Source of the DNA: Auanema rhodensis
Taxonomy: Eukaryota > Nematoda > Chromadorea > Rhabditida > Rhabditidae
NCBI GenBank assembly: GCA_964057225.1
Contig: OZ059900.1
Span: forward strand, 25,311,638-25,375,637
Length of the DNA: 64,000 nucleotides
Direction: 5' to 3'
Under the pieces are notes generated by a model, which saw only the letters and a list, made by a program, of their open reading frames with translations, did not search any database and had not been told where the DNA came from. Both the position numbers and the translations under genes were made by a program. This document shows, piece by piece, positions 23,401 through 37,267 of this stretch (positions within the stretch are counted from its first letter, which is position 1; each line of letters begins with the position of its first letter).

Positions 23401-24276
23401 GTGCCCTCAGAATATGCTAATTTCCTTAATTTTCTAACCCCTGTTTTTTTGTCGTGAAAGTGGAACTAGACGTTGTACGAACAATTTTGAGCTAGGTTTT
23501 ATTGACATTGCATGAGTTTGAACACATGAAATCGTAAGTCAAAACCTTGTTTACAGCGAAATTTCCAAAAACTGGTTTTCCAGCATAATAAAATATTTCT
23601 CATGGGAAATACTGTGTTTTTGTATTTTTCTAGTGTTCAGCATGTAAAATGCTTCATTTTAGTATGTAACACGCTGAAATTCGTTGCATTTGACGACTCA
23701 TATGAACAAAAATTGATTTAATCAATATTAGCCATAAGGGGCGTGCCCTCAGAATATGCTAATTTCCTTAATTTTCTAACCCCTTTTTTTCTGTCGTGAA
23801 AGTGGAACTAGACGATGTACGAACAATTTTGAGCTAGGTTTCATTGACATTGCATGAGTTTGAACACATGAAATCGTAAGTCAAAACCTTGTTTACAGCG
23901 AAATTTCCAAAAACTGGTTTTCCAGCATAATAAAATATTTCTCATGGGAAATACTGTGTTTTTGTATTTTTCTAGTGTTCAGCATGTAAAATGCTTCATT
24001 TTAGTATGTAACACGCTGAAATTCGTTGCATTTGACGACTCATATGAACAAAAATCGATTTAATCAATATTAGCCATAAGGGGCGTGCCCTCAGAATATG
24101 CTAATTTCCTTAATTTTCTAACCCCTGTTTTTTTGTCGTGAAAGTGGAACTAGACGTTGTACGAACAATTTTGAGCTAGGTTTCATTGACATTGCATGAG
24201 TTTGAACACATGAAATCGTAAGTCAAAACCTTGTTTACAGCGAAATTTCCAAAAACTGGTTTTCCAGCATAATAAA
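17439..24276 (+). repeat. Domain III: HOR copy 1, twenty monomers (6838 bp)
   Basis: Starts: 17439 (A), 17780 (B), 18122 (C), 18464 (D), 18806, 19148, 19490 (gcatttaacg, tttttatattt), 19832 (Y-like, ttgttgacagcg), 20174 (agatgttct, aatcgcaag), 20516 (G-like), 20858, 21200, 21542 (G-like with the one-base deletion), 21883 (O-like: tacagtg, A124G, A128T, gtacaaac), 22225 (Y-like, gacggctc, cacattaaat), 22567, 22909, 23251, 23593 (X), 23935 (K). Two units are 341 bp, giving 20 x 342 - 2. Confidence 0.93.
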
Positions 24277-27200
24277 ATATTTCTCATGGGAAATACTGTG
24301 TTTTTGTATTTTTCTAGTGTTCAGCATGTAAAATGCTTCATTTTAGTATGTAACACGCTGAAATTCGTTGCATTTGACGACTCATATGAACAAAAATCGA
24401 TTTAATCAATATTAGCCATAAGGGGCGTGCCCTCAGAATATGCTAATTTCCTAAATTTTCTAACCCCTGTTTTTTTGTCGTGAAAGTGGAACTAGACGTT
24501 GTACGAACAATTTTGAGCTAGGTTTCATTGACATTGCATGATTTGAACACATGAAATCGTAAGTCAAAACCTTGTTTACAGCGAAATTTCCAAAAACTGG
24601 TTTTCCAGCATAATAAAATATTTCTCATGGGAAATACTGTGTTTTTGTATTTTTCTAGTGTTCAGAATGTAGAATGCTTCATTTTAGTATGTAACACGCT
24701 GAAATTCGTTGCATTTGACGACTCATATGAACAAAAATCGATTTAATCAATATTAGCCATAAGGGGCGTGCCCTCAGAATATGCTAATTTCCTTAATTTT
24801 CTAACCCCTGTTTTTTTGTCGTGAAAGTGGAACTAGACGTTGTACGAACAATTTTGAGCTAGGTTTCATTGACATTGCATGAGTTTGAACACATGAAATC
24901 GTAAGTCAAAACCTTGTTTACAGCGAAATTTCCAAAAACTGGTTTTCCAGCATAATAAAATATTTCTCATGGGAAATACTGTGTTTTTGTATTTTTCTAG
25001 TGTTCAGCATGTAAAATGCTTCATTTTAGTATGTAACACGCTGAAATTCGTTGCATTTGACGACTCATATGAACAAAAATCAATTTAATCAATATTAGCC
25101 ATAAGGGGCGTGCCCTCAGAATATGCTAATTTCCTTAATTTTCTAACCCCTGTTTTTTTGTCGTGAAAGTGGAACTAGACGTTCTACGAACAATTTTGAG
25201 CTAGGTTTCATTGACATTGCATGAGTTTGAACACATGAAATCGTAAGTCAAAACCTTGTTTACAGCGAAATTTCCAAAAACTGGTTTTCCAGCATAATAA
25301 AATATTTCTCATGGGAAAAACTGTGTTTTTGTATTCTTCTAGTGTTCAGCATGTAAAATGCTTCATTTTAGTATGTAACACACTGAAATTTGTTGCATTT
25401 GACGACTCATATGAACAAAAATTGATTTAATCAATATTAGTCATAAGGGGCGTGCCCTCAGAATATGCTAATTTCCTTAATTTTCTAACCCCTGTTTTTT
25501 TGTCGTGAAAGTGGAACTAGACGATGTACGAACAATTTTGAGCTAGGTTTCATTGACATTGCATGAGTTTGAACACATGAAATCGTAAGTCAAAACCTTG
25601 TTTACAGCGAAATTTCCAAAAACTGGTTTTCCAGCATAATAAAATATTTCTCATGGGAAATACTGTGTTTTTGTATTTTTCTAGTGTTCAGCATGTAAAA
25701 TGCTTCATTTTAGTATGTAACACGCTGAAATTCGTTGCATTTGACGACTCATATGAACAAAAATCGATTTAATCAATATTAGCCATAAGGGGCGTGCCCT
25801 CAGAATATGCTAATTTCCTTAATTTTCTAACCCCTGTTTTTTTGTCGTGAAAGTGGAACTAGACGATGTACGAACAATTTTGAGCTAGGTTTCATTGACA
25901 TTGCATGAGTTTGAACACATGAAATCGTAAGTCAAAACCTTGTTTACAGCGAAATTTCCAAAAACTGGTTTTCCAGCATAATAAAATATTTCTCATGGGA
26001 AATACTGTGTTTTTGTATTTTTCTAGTGTTCAGCATGTAAAATGCTTCATTTTAGTATGTAACACGCTGAAATTCGTTGCATTTGACGACTCATATGAAC
26101 AAAAATCGATTTAATCAATATTAGCCATAAGGGGCGTGCCCTCAGAATATGCTAATTTCCTTAATTTTCTAACCCCTGTTTTTTTGTCGTGAAAGTGGAA
26201 CTAGACGATGTACGAACAATTTTGAGCTAGGTTTCATTGACATTGCATGAGTTTGAACACATGAAATCGTAAGTCAAAACCTTGTTTACAGCGAAATTTC
26301 CAAAAACTGGTTTTCCAGCATAATAAAATATTTCTCATGGGAAATACTGTGTTTTTATATTTTTCTAGTGTTCAGCATGTAAAATGCTTCATTTTAGTAT
26401 GTAACACGCTGAAATTCGTTGCATTTAACGACTCATATGAACAAAAATCGATTTAATCAATATTAGCCATAAGGGGCGTGCCCTCAGAATATGCTAATTT
26501 CCTTAATTTTCTAACCCCTGTTTTTTTGTCGTGAAAGTGGAACTAGACGATGTACGAACAATTTTGAGCTAGGTTTCATTGACATTGCATGAGTTTGAAC
26601 ACATGAAATCGTAAGTCAAAACCTTGTTTACAGCGAAATTTCCAAAAACTGGTTTTCCATCATAATAAAATATTTCTCATGGGAAATACTGTGTTTTTAT
26701 ATTTTTCTAGTGTTCAGCATGTGAAATGCTTAATTTTAGTATGTAACACGCTGAAATTCGTTGCATTTGACGACTCATATGAACAAAAATCGATTTAATC
26801 AATATTAGCCATAAGGGGCGTGCCCTCAGAATATGCTAATTTCCTTAATTTTCTAACCCCTGTTTTTTTGTCGTGAAAGTGGAACTAGACGTTGTACGAA
26901 CAATTTTGAGCTAGGTTTCATTGACATTGCATGAGTTTGAACACATGAAATCGTAAGTCAAAACCTTGTTGACAGCGAAATTTCCAAAAACTGGTTTTCC
27001 AGCATAATAAAATATTTCTCATGGGAAATACTGTGTTTTTGTATTTTTCTAGTGTTCAGCATGTAAAATGCTTCATTTTAGTATGTAACACGCTGAAATT
27101 CGTTGCATTTGACGACTCATATGAACAAAAATCGATTTAATCAATATTAGCCATAAGGGGCGTGCCCTCAGAATATGCTAATTTCCTTAATTTTCTAACC

Positions 27201-30200
27201 CCTGTTTTTTTGTCGTGAAAGTGGAACTAGATGTTCTAGGAACAATTTTGAGCTAGGTTTCATTGACATTGCATGAGTTTGAACACATGAAATCGCAAGT
27301 CAAAACCTTGTTTACAGCGAAATTTCCAAAAACTGGTTTTCCAGCATAATAAAATATTTCTCATGGGAAAAACTGTGTTTTTGTATTTTTCTAGTGTTCA
27401 GCATGTAAAATGCTTCATTTTAGTATGTAACACACTGAAATTTGTTGCATTTGACGACTCATATGAACAAAAATCGATTTAATCAATATTAGCCATAAGG
27501 GGCGTGCCCTCAGAATATGCTAATTTCCTTAATTTTCTAACCCCTGTTTTTTTGTCGTGAAAGTGGAACTAGACGTTGTACGAACAATTTTGAGCTAGGT
27601 TTCATTGACATTGCATGAGTTTGAACACATGAAATCGTAAGTCAAAACCTTGTTTACAGCGAAATTTCCAAAAACTGGTTTTCCAGCATAATAAAATATT
27701 TCTCATGGGAAATACTGTGTTTTTGTATTTTTCTAGTGTTCAGCATGTAAAATGCTTCATTTTAGTATGTAACACGCTGAAATTCGTTGCATTTGACGAC
27801 TCATATGAACAAAAATCGATTTAATCAATATTAGCCATAAGGGGCGTGCCCTCAGAATATGCTAATTTCCTTAATTTTCTAACCCCTGTTTTTTTGTCGT
27901 GAAAGTGGAACTAGACGATGTACGAACAATTTTGAGCTAGGTTTCATTGACATTGCATGAGTTTGAACACATGAAATCGTAAGTCAAAACCTTGTTTACA
28001 GCGAAATTTCCAAAAACTGGTTTTCCAGCATAATAAAATATTTCTCATGGGAAATACTGTGTTTTTGTATTTTTCTAGTGTTCAGCATGTAAAATGCTTC
28101 ATTTTAGTATGTAACACGCTGAAATTCGTTGCATTTGACGACTCATATGAACAAAAATCGATTTAATCAATATTAGCCATAAGGGGCGTGCCCTCAGAAT
28201 ATGCTAATTTCCTTAATTTTCTAACCCCTGTTTTTTTGTCGTGAAAGTGGAACTAGACGTTCTACGAACAATTTTGAGCTAGGTTTCATTGACATTGCAT
28301 GAGTTTGAACACATGAAATCGTAAGTCAAAACCTTGTTTACAGCGAAATTTCCAAAAACTGGTTTTCCAGCATAATAAAATATTTCTCATGGGAAAAACT
28401 GTGTTTTTGTATTTTTCTAGTGTTCAGCATGTAAAATGCTTCATTTTAGTATGTAACACACTGAAATTTGTTGCATTTGACGACTCATATGAACAAAAAT
28501 CGATTTAATCAATATTAGCCATAAGGGGCGTGCCCTCAGAATATGCTAATTTCCTTAATTTTCTAACCCCTGTTTTTTTGTCGTGAAAGTGGAACTAGAC
28601 GTTGTACGAACAATTTTGAGCTAGGTTTCATTGACATTGCATGATTTGAACACATGAAATCGTAAGTCAAAACCTTGTTTACAGCGAAATTTCCAAAAAC
28701 TGGTTTTCCAGCATAATAAAATATTTCTCATGGGAAATACAGTGTTTTTGTGTTTTTGTAGTGTTCAGCATGTAAAATGCGTCATTTTAGTATGTAAAAC
28801 GCTGAAATTCGTTGCATTTGACGACTCATATGAACAAAAATCGGTTTTATCAATATTAGCCATAAGGGGCGTGCCCTCAGAATATGCTAATTTCCTTAAT
28901 TTTCTAACCCCTGTTTTTTTGTCGTGAAAGTGGAACTAGACGTTGTACAAACAATTTTGAGCTAGGTTTCATTGACATTGCATGAGTTTGAACACATGAA
29001 ATCGTAAGTCAAAACCTTGTTTACAGCGAAATTTCCAAAAACTGGTTTTCCAGCATAATAAAATATTTCTCATGGGAAATACTGTGTTTTTATATTTTTC
29101 TAGTGTTCAGCATGTGAAATGCTTAATTTTAGTATGTAACACGCTGAAATTCGTTGCATTTGACGGCTCATATGAACAAAAATCGATTTAATCAATATTA
29201 GCCATAAGGGGCGTGCCCTCAGAATATGCTAATTTCCTTAATTTTCTAACCCCTGTTTTTTTGTCGTGAAAGTGGAACTAGACGTTGTACGAACAATTTT
29301 GAGCTAGGTTTCATTGACATTGCATGAGTTTGAACACATTAAATCGTAAGTCAAAACCTTGTTTACAGCGAAATTTCCAAAAACTGGTTTTCCAGCATAA
29401 TAAAATATTTCTCATGGGAAAAACTGTGTTTTTGTATTTTTCTAGTGTTCAGCATGTAAAATGCTTCATTTTAGTATGTAACACACTGAAATTTGTTGCA
29501 TTTGACGACTCATATGAACAAAAATCGATTTAATCAATATTAGCCATAAGGGGCGTGCCCTCAGAATATGCTAATTTCCTTAATTTTCTAACCCCTGTTT
29601 TTTTGTCGTGAAAGTGGAACTAGACGTTGTACGAACAATTTTGAGCTAGGTTTCATTGACATTGCATGAGTTTGAACACATGAAATCGTAAGTCAAAACC
29701 TTGTTTACAGCGAAATTTCCAAAAACTGGTTTTCCAGCATAATAAAATATTTCTCATGGGAAATACTGTGTTTTTGTATTTTTCTAGTGTTCAGCATGTA
29801 AAATGCTTCATTTTAGTATGTAACACGCTGAAATTCGTTGCATTTGACGACTCATATGAACAAAAATCGATTTAATCAATATTAGCCATAAGGGGCGTGC
29901 CCTCAGAATATGCTAATTTCCTTAATTTTCTAACCCCTGTTTTTTTGTCGTGAAAGTGGAACTAGACGATGTACGAACAATTTTGAGCTAGGTTTCATTG
30001 ACATTGCATGAGTTTGAACACATGAAATCGTAAGTCAAAACCTTGTTTACAGCGAAATTTCCAAAAACTGGTTTTCCAGCATAATAAAATATTTCTCATG
30101 GGAAATACTGTGTTTTTGTATTTTTCTAGTGTTCAGCATGTAAAATGCTTCATTTTAGTATGTAACACGCTGAAATTCGTTGCATTTGACGACTCATATG

Positions 30201-30430
30201 AACAAAAATCGATTTAATCAATATTAGCCATAAGGGGCGTGCCCTCAGAATATGCTAATTTCCTTAATTTTCTAACCCCTGTTTTTTTGTCGTGAAAGTG
30301 GAACTAGACGTTGTACGAACAATTTTGAGCTAGGTTTCATTGACATTGCATGAGTTTGAACACATGAAATCGTAAGTCAAAACCTTGTTTACAGCGAAAT
30401 TTCCAAAAACTGGTTTTCCAGCATAATAAA
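24277..30430 (+). repeat. Domain III: HOR copy 2, eighteen monomers (6154 bp)
   Basis: It repeats copy 1 unit for unit from 24277 (A) to 29747, then goes directly to the K unit at 30089. The equivalents of the 23251 and 23593 units are absent. Elsewhere I noticed only two base differences from copy 1: ccatcat at about 26660 and ttctagg at about 27239. This implies a recent large duplication followed by, or including, a two-monomer gain or loss. Confidence 0.93.
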
Positions 30431-32139
30431 ATATTTCTCATGGGAAATACTGTGTTTTTGTATTTTTCTAGTGTTCAGCATGTAAAATGCTTCATTTTAG
30501 TATGTAACACGCTGAAATTCGTTGCATTTGACGACTCATATGAACAAAAATCGATTTAATCAATATTAGCCATAAGGGGCGTGCCCTCAGAATATGCTAA
30601 TTTCCTAAATTTTCTAACCCCTGTTTTTTTGTCGTGAAAGTGGAACTAGACGTTGTACGAACAATTTTGAGCTAGGTTTCATTGACATTGCATGATTTGA
30701 ACACATGAAATCGTAAGTCAAAACCTTGTTTACAGCGATATTTCCAAAAACTGGTTTTCCAGCATAATAAAATTTTTCTCATGGGAAATACTGTGTTTTT
30801 GTATTTTTCTAGTGTTCAGAATGTAGAATGCTTCATTTTAGTATGTAACACGCTGAAATTCGTTGCATTTGACGACTCATATGAACAAAAATCGATTTAA
30901 TCAATATTAGCCATAAGGGGCGTGCCCTCAGAATATGCTAATTTCCTTAATTTTCTAACCCCTGTTTTTTTGTCGTGAAAGTGGAACTAGACGTTGTACG
31001 AACAATTTTGAGCTAGGTTTCATTGACATTGCATGAGTTTGAACACATGAAATCGTAAGTCAAAACCTTGTTTACAGCGAAATTTCCAAAAACTGGTTTT
31101 CCAGCATAATAAAATATTTCTCATGGGAAATACTGTGTTTTTGTATTTTTCTAGTGTTCAGCATGTAAAATGCTTCATTTTAGTATGTAACACGCTGAAA
31201 TTCGTTGCATTTGACGACTCATATGAACAAAAATCGATTTAATCAATATTAGCCATAAGGGGCGTGCCCTCAGAATATGCTAATTTCCTTAATTTTCTAA
31301 CCCCTGTTTTTTTGTCGTGAAAGTGGAACTAGACGATGTACGAACAATTTTGAGCTAGGTTTCATTGACATTGCATGAGTTTGAACACATGAAATCGTAA
31401 GTCAAAACCTTGTTTACAGCGAAATTTCCAAAAACTGGTTTTCCAGCATAATAAAATATTTCTCATGGGAAATACTGTGTTTTTGTATTTTTCTAGCGTT
31501 CAGCATGTAAAATGCTTCATTTTAGTATGTAACACGCTGAAATTCGTTGCATTTAACGACTCATATGAACAAAAATCGATTTAATCAATATTAGCCATAA
31601 GGGGCGTGCCCTCAGAATATGCTAATTTCCTTAATTTTCTAACCCCTGTTTTTTTGTCGTGAAAGTGGAACTAGACGATGTACGAACAATTTTGAGCTAG
31701 GTTTCATTGACATTGCATGAGTTTGAACACATGAAATCGTAAGTCAAAACCTTGTTTACAGCGAAATTTCCAAAAACTGGTTTTCCAGCATAAAAAAATA
31801 TTTCTCATGGGAAACACTGTGTTTTTGTATTTTTCTAGTGTTCAGCATGTAAAATGCTTCATTTTAGTATGTAACACGCTGAAATTCGTTGCATTTGACG
31901 ACTCATATGAACAAAAATCGATTTAATCAATATTAGCCATAAGGGGCGTGCCCTCAGAATATGCTAATTTCCTTAATTTTCTAACCCCTGTTTTTTCGTT
32001 GTGAAAGTGGAACTAGACGTTGTACGAACAATTTTGAGCTAGGTTTCATTGACATTGCATGAGTTTGAACACATGAAATCGTAAGTCAAAACCTTGTTTA
32101 CAGCGAAATTTCCAAAAACTGGTTTTCCAGCATAATAAA
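30431..32139 (+). repeat. Domain IV: five-monomer block A-B-L-M-N (1709 bp)
   Basis: Units start at 30431 (A), 30772 (B), 31114 (L, gacgatg), 31456 (M: ctagcgttc, gcatttaacg, ending cataaaaaaa) and 31798 (N: gaaacactg and cgttgtg). The A-B junction here carries the linked changes gatatttcc and atttttctc, which mark all B-containing junctions in this domain. The same block recurs at 39661-41369 and 41370-43078. Confidence 0.9.
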
Positions 32140-35100
32140 ATATTTCTCATGGGAAATACTGTGTTTTTGTATTTTTCTAGTGTTCAGCATGTAGAATGCT
32201 TCATTTTAGTATGTAACACGCTGAAATTCGTTGCATTTGACGACTCATATGAACAAAAATCGATTTAATCAATATTAGCCATAAGGGGCGTGCCCTCAGA
32301 ATATTCTAATTTCCTAAATTTTCTAACCCCTGTTTTTTTGTCGTGAAAGTGGAACTAGACGTTGTACGAACAATTTTGAGCTAGGTTTCATTGACATTGC
32401 ATGATTTGAACACATGAAATCGTAAGTCAAAACCTTGTTTACAGCGATATTTCCAAAAACTGGTTTTCCAGCATAATAAAATTTTTCTCATGGGAAATAC
32501 TGTGTTTTTGTATTTTTCTAGTGTTCAGAATGTAGAATGCTTCATTTTAGTATGTAACACGCTGAAATTCGTTGCATTTGACGACTCATATGAACAAAAA
32601 TCGATTTAATCAATATTAGCCATAAGGGGCGTGCCCTCAGAATATGCTAATTTCCTTAATTTTCTAACCCCTGTTTTTTTGTCGTGAAAGTGGAACTAGA
32701 CGTTGTACGAACAATTTTGAGCTAGGTTTCATTGACATTGCATGAGTTTGAACACATGAAATCGTAAGTCAAAACCTTGTTTACAGCGAAATTTCCAAAA
32801 ACTGGTTTTCCAGCATAATAAAATATTTCTCATGGGAAATACTGTGTTTTTGTATTTTTCTAGTGTTCAGCATGTAAAATGCTTCATTTTAGTATGTAAC
32901 ACGCTGAAATTCGTTGCATTTGACGACTCATATGAACAAAAATCGATTTAATCAATATTAGCCATAAGGGGCGTGCCCTCAGAATATGCTAATTTCCTTA
33001 ATTTTCTAACCCCTGTTTTTTTGTCGTGAAAGTGGAACTAGACGTTGTACGAACAATTTTGAGCTAGGTTTCATTGACATTGCATGAGTTTGAACACATT
33101 AAATCGTAAGTCAAAACCTTGTTTACAGCGAAATTTCCAAAAACTGGTTTTCCAGCATAATAAAATATTTCTCATGGGAAAAACTGTGTTTTTGTATTTT
33201 TCTAGTGTTCAGCATGTAAAATGCTTCATTTTAGTATGTAACACACTGAAATTTGTTGCATTTGACGACTCATATGAACAAAAATCGATTTAATCAATAT
33301 TAGCCATAAGGGGCGTGCCCTCAGAATATGCTAATTTCCTTAATTTTCTAACCCCTGTTTTTTTGTCGTGAAAGTGGAACTAGACGTTGTACGAACAATT
33401 TTGAGCTAGGTTTCATTGACATTGCATGAGTTTGAACACATGAAATCGTAAGTCAAAACCTTGTTTACAGCGAAATTTCCAAAAACTGGTTTTCCAGCAT
33501 AATAAAATATTTCTCATGGGAAATACTGTGTTTTTGTATTTTTCTAGTGTTCAGCATGTAAAATGCTTCATTTTAGTATGTAACACGCTGAAATTCGTTG
33601 CATTTGACGACTCATATGAACAAAAATCGATTTAATCAATATTAGCCATAAGGGGCGTGCCCTCAGAATATGCTAATTTCCTTAATTTTCTAACCCCTGT
33701 TTTTTTGTCGTGAAAGTGGAACTAGACGATGTACGAACAATTTTGAGCTAGGTTTCATTGACATTGCATGAGTTTGAACACATGAAATCGTAAGTCAAAA
33801 CCTTGTTTACAGCGAAATTTCCAAAAACTGGTTTTCCAGCATAATAAAATATTTCTCATGGGAAATACTGTGTTTTTGTATTTTTCTAGTGTTCAGCATG
33901 TAAAATGCTTCATTTTAGTATGTAACACGCTGAAATTCGTTGCATTTGACGACTCATATGAACAAAAATCGATTTAATCAATATTAGCCATAAGGGGCGT
34001 GCCCTCAGAATATGCTAATTTCCTTAATTTTCTAACCCCTGTTTTTTTGTCGTGAAAGTGGAACTAGACGTTGTACGAACAATTTTGAGCTAGGTTTCAT
34101 TGACATTGCATGAGTTTGAACACATGAAATCGTAAGTCAAAACCTTGTTTACAGCGAAATTTCCAAAAACTGGTTTTCCAGCATAATAAAATATTTCTCA
34201 TGGGAAATACTGTGTTTTTGTATTTTTCTAGTGTTCAGCATGTAAAATGCTTCATTTTAGTATGTAACACGCTGAAATTCGTTGCATTTGACGACTCATA
34301 TGAACAAAAATCGATTTAATCAATATTAGCCATAAGGGGCGTGCCCTCAGAATATGCTAATTTCCTAAATTTTCTAACCCCTGTTTTTTTGTCGTGAAAG
34401 TGGAACTAGACGTTGTACGAACAATTTTGAGCTAGGTTTCATTGACATTGCATGAGTTTGAACACATGAAATCGTAAGTCAAAACCTTGTTTACAGCGAA
34501 ATTTCCAAAAACTGGTTTTCCAGCATAATAAAATATTTCTCATGGGAAATACTGTGTTTTTGTATTTTTCTAGTGTTCAGCATGTAAAATGCTTCATTTT
34601 AGTATGTAACACGCTGAAATTCGTTGCATTTGACGACTCATATGAACAAAAATCGATTTAATCAATATTAGCCATAAGGGGCGTGCCCTCAGAATATGCT
34701 AATTTCCTTAATTTTCTAACCCCTGTTTTTTTGTCGTGAAAGTGGAACTAGACGTTGTACGAACAATTTTGAGCTAGGTTTCATTGACATTGCATGAGTT
34801 TGAACACATTAAATCGTAAGTCAAAACCTTGTTTACAGCGAAATTTCCAAAAACTGGTTTTCCAGCATAATAAAATATTTCTCATGGGAAAAACTGTGTT
34901 TTTGTATTTTTCTAGTGTTCAGCATGTAAAATGCTTCATTTTAGTATGTAACACACTGAAATTTGTTGCATTTGACGACTCATATGAACAAAAATCGATT
35001 TAATCAATATTAGCCATAAGGGGCGTGCCCTCAGAATATGCTAATTTCCTTAATTTTCTAACCCCTGTTTTTTTGTCGTGAAAGTGGAACTAGACGTTGT

Positions 35101-35900
35101 ACGAACAATTTTGAGCTAGGTTTCATTGACATTGCATGAGTTTGAACACATGAAATCGTAAGTCAAAACCTTGTTTACAGCGAAATTTCCAAAAACTGGT
35201 TTTCCAGCATAATAAAATATTTCTCATGGGAAATACTGTGTTTTTGTATTTTTCTAGTGTTCAGCATGTAAAATGCTTCATTTTAGTATGTAACACGCTG
35301 AAATTCGTTGCATTTGACGACTCATATGAACAAAAATCGATTTAATCAATATTAGCCATAAGGGGCGTGCCCTCAGAATATGCTAATTTCCTTAATTTTC
35401 TAACCCCTGTTTTTTTGTCGTGAAAGTGGAACTAGACGATGTACGAACAATTTTGAGCTAGGTTTCATTGACATTGCATGAGTTTGAACACATGAAATCG
35501 TAAGTCAAAACCTTGTTTACAGCGAAATTTCCAAAAACTGGTTTTCCAGCATAATAAAATATTTCTCATGGGAAATACTGTGTTTTTGTATTTTTCTAGT
35601 GTTCAGCATGTAAAATGCTTCATTTTAGTATGTAACACGCTGAAATTCGTTGCATTTGACGACTCATATGAACAAAAATCGATTTAATCAATATTAGCCA
35701 TAAGGGGCGTGCCCTCAGAATATGCTAATTTCCTTAATTTTCTAACCCCTGTTTTTTTGTCGTGAAAGTGGAACTAGACGTTGTACGAACAATTTTGAGC
35801 TAGGTTTCATTGACATTGCATGAGTTTGAACACATGAAATCGTAAGTCAAAACCTTGTTTACAGCGAAATTTCCAAAAACTGGTTTTCCAGCATAATAAA
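32140..35900 (+). repeat. Domain IV: eleven-monomer block with internal five-monomer duplication (3761 bp)
   Basis: Units start at 32140 (A' with gtagaatg), 32481 (B), 32823 (Z, cacattaaat), 33165 (G-like), 33507 (L), 33849 (K), 34191 (A-like, cctaaat, no deletion), 34533 (Z), 34875 (G-like), 35217 (L) and 35559 (K). The Z-G-L-K-A run occurs twice in tandem (32823-34532 and 34533-36241). Confidence 0.9.
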
Positions 35901-37267
35901 ATATTTCTCATGGGAAATACTGTGTTTTTGTATTTTTCTAGTGTTCAGCATGTAAAATGCTTCATTTTAGTATGTAACACGCTGAAATTCGTTGCATTTG
36001 ACGACTCATATGAACAAAAATCGATTTAATCAATATTAGCCATAAGGGGCGTGCCCTCAGAATATGCTAATTTCCTAAATTTTCTAACCCCTGTTTTTTT
36101 GTCGTGAAAGTGGAACTAGACGTTGTACGAACAATTTTGAGCTAGGTTTCATTGACATTGCATGATTTGAACACATGAAATCGTAAGTCAAAACCTTGTT
36201 TACAGCGATATTTCCAAAAACTGGTTTTCCAGCATAATAAAATTTTTCTCATGGGAAATACTGTGTTTTTGTATTTTTCTAGTGTTCAGAATGTAGAATG
36301 CTTCATTTTAGTATGTAACACGCTGAAATTCGTTGCATTTGACGACTCATATGAACAAAAATCGATTTAATCAATATTAGCCATAAGGGGCGTGCCCTCA
36401 GAATATGCTAATTTCCTTAATTTTCTAACCCCTGTTTTTTTGTCGTGAAAGTGGAACTAGACGTTGTACGAACAATTTTGAGCTAGGTTTCATTGACATT
36501 GCATGAGTTTGAACACATGAAATCGTAAGTCAAAACCTTGTTTACAGCGAAATTTCCAAAAACTGGTTTTCCAGCATAATAAAATATTTCTCATGGGAAA
36601 TACTGTGTTTTTGTATTTTTCTAGTGTTCAGCATGTAAAATGCTTCATTTTAGTATGTAACACGCTGAAATTCGTTGCATTTGACGACTCATATGAACAA
36701 AAATCGATTTAATCAATATTAGCCATAAGGGGCGTGCCCTCAGAATATGCTAATTTCCTTAATTTTCTAACCCCTGTTTTTTTGTCGTGAAAGTGGAACT
36801 AGACGATGTACGAACAATTTTGAGCTAGGTTTCATTGACATTGCATGAGTTTGAACACATGAAATCGTAAGTCAAAACCTTGTTTACAGCGAAATTTCCA
36901 AAAACTGGTTTTCCAGCATAATAAAATATTTCTCATGGGAAATACTGTGTTTTTGTATTTTTCTAGTGTTCAGCATGTAAAATGCTTCATTTTAGTATGT
37001 AACACGCTGAAATTCGTTGCATTTGACGACTCATATGAACAAAAATCGATTTAATCAATATTAGCCATAAGGGGCGTGCCCTCAGAATATGCTAATTTCC
37101 TTAATTTTCTAACCCCTGTTTTTTTGTCGTGAAAGTGGAACTAGACGTTGTACGAACAATTTTGAGCTAGGTTTCATTGACATTGCATGAGTTTGAACAC
37201 ATGAAATCGTAAGTCAAAACCTTGTTTACAGCGAAATTTCCAAAAACTGGTTTTCCAGCATAATAAA
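35901..37267 (+). repeat. Domain IV: four-monomer block A-B-L-K (1367 bp)
   Basis: Units start at 35901, 36242, 36584 and 36926. This is the shortest A-B-initiated HOR form in the domain and would arise from a longer one by loss of internal monomers. Confidence 0.9.

Noticed and set aside
17439-30430. Assembly duplication as the cause of the twin 6.8-kb blocks
   Set aside because: The copies differ by a 684-bp indel and at least two substitutions, which favours two real loci, though only read depth can settle it.
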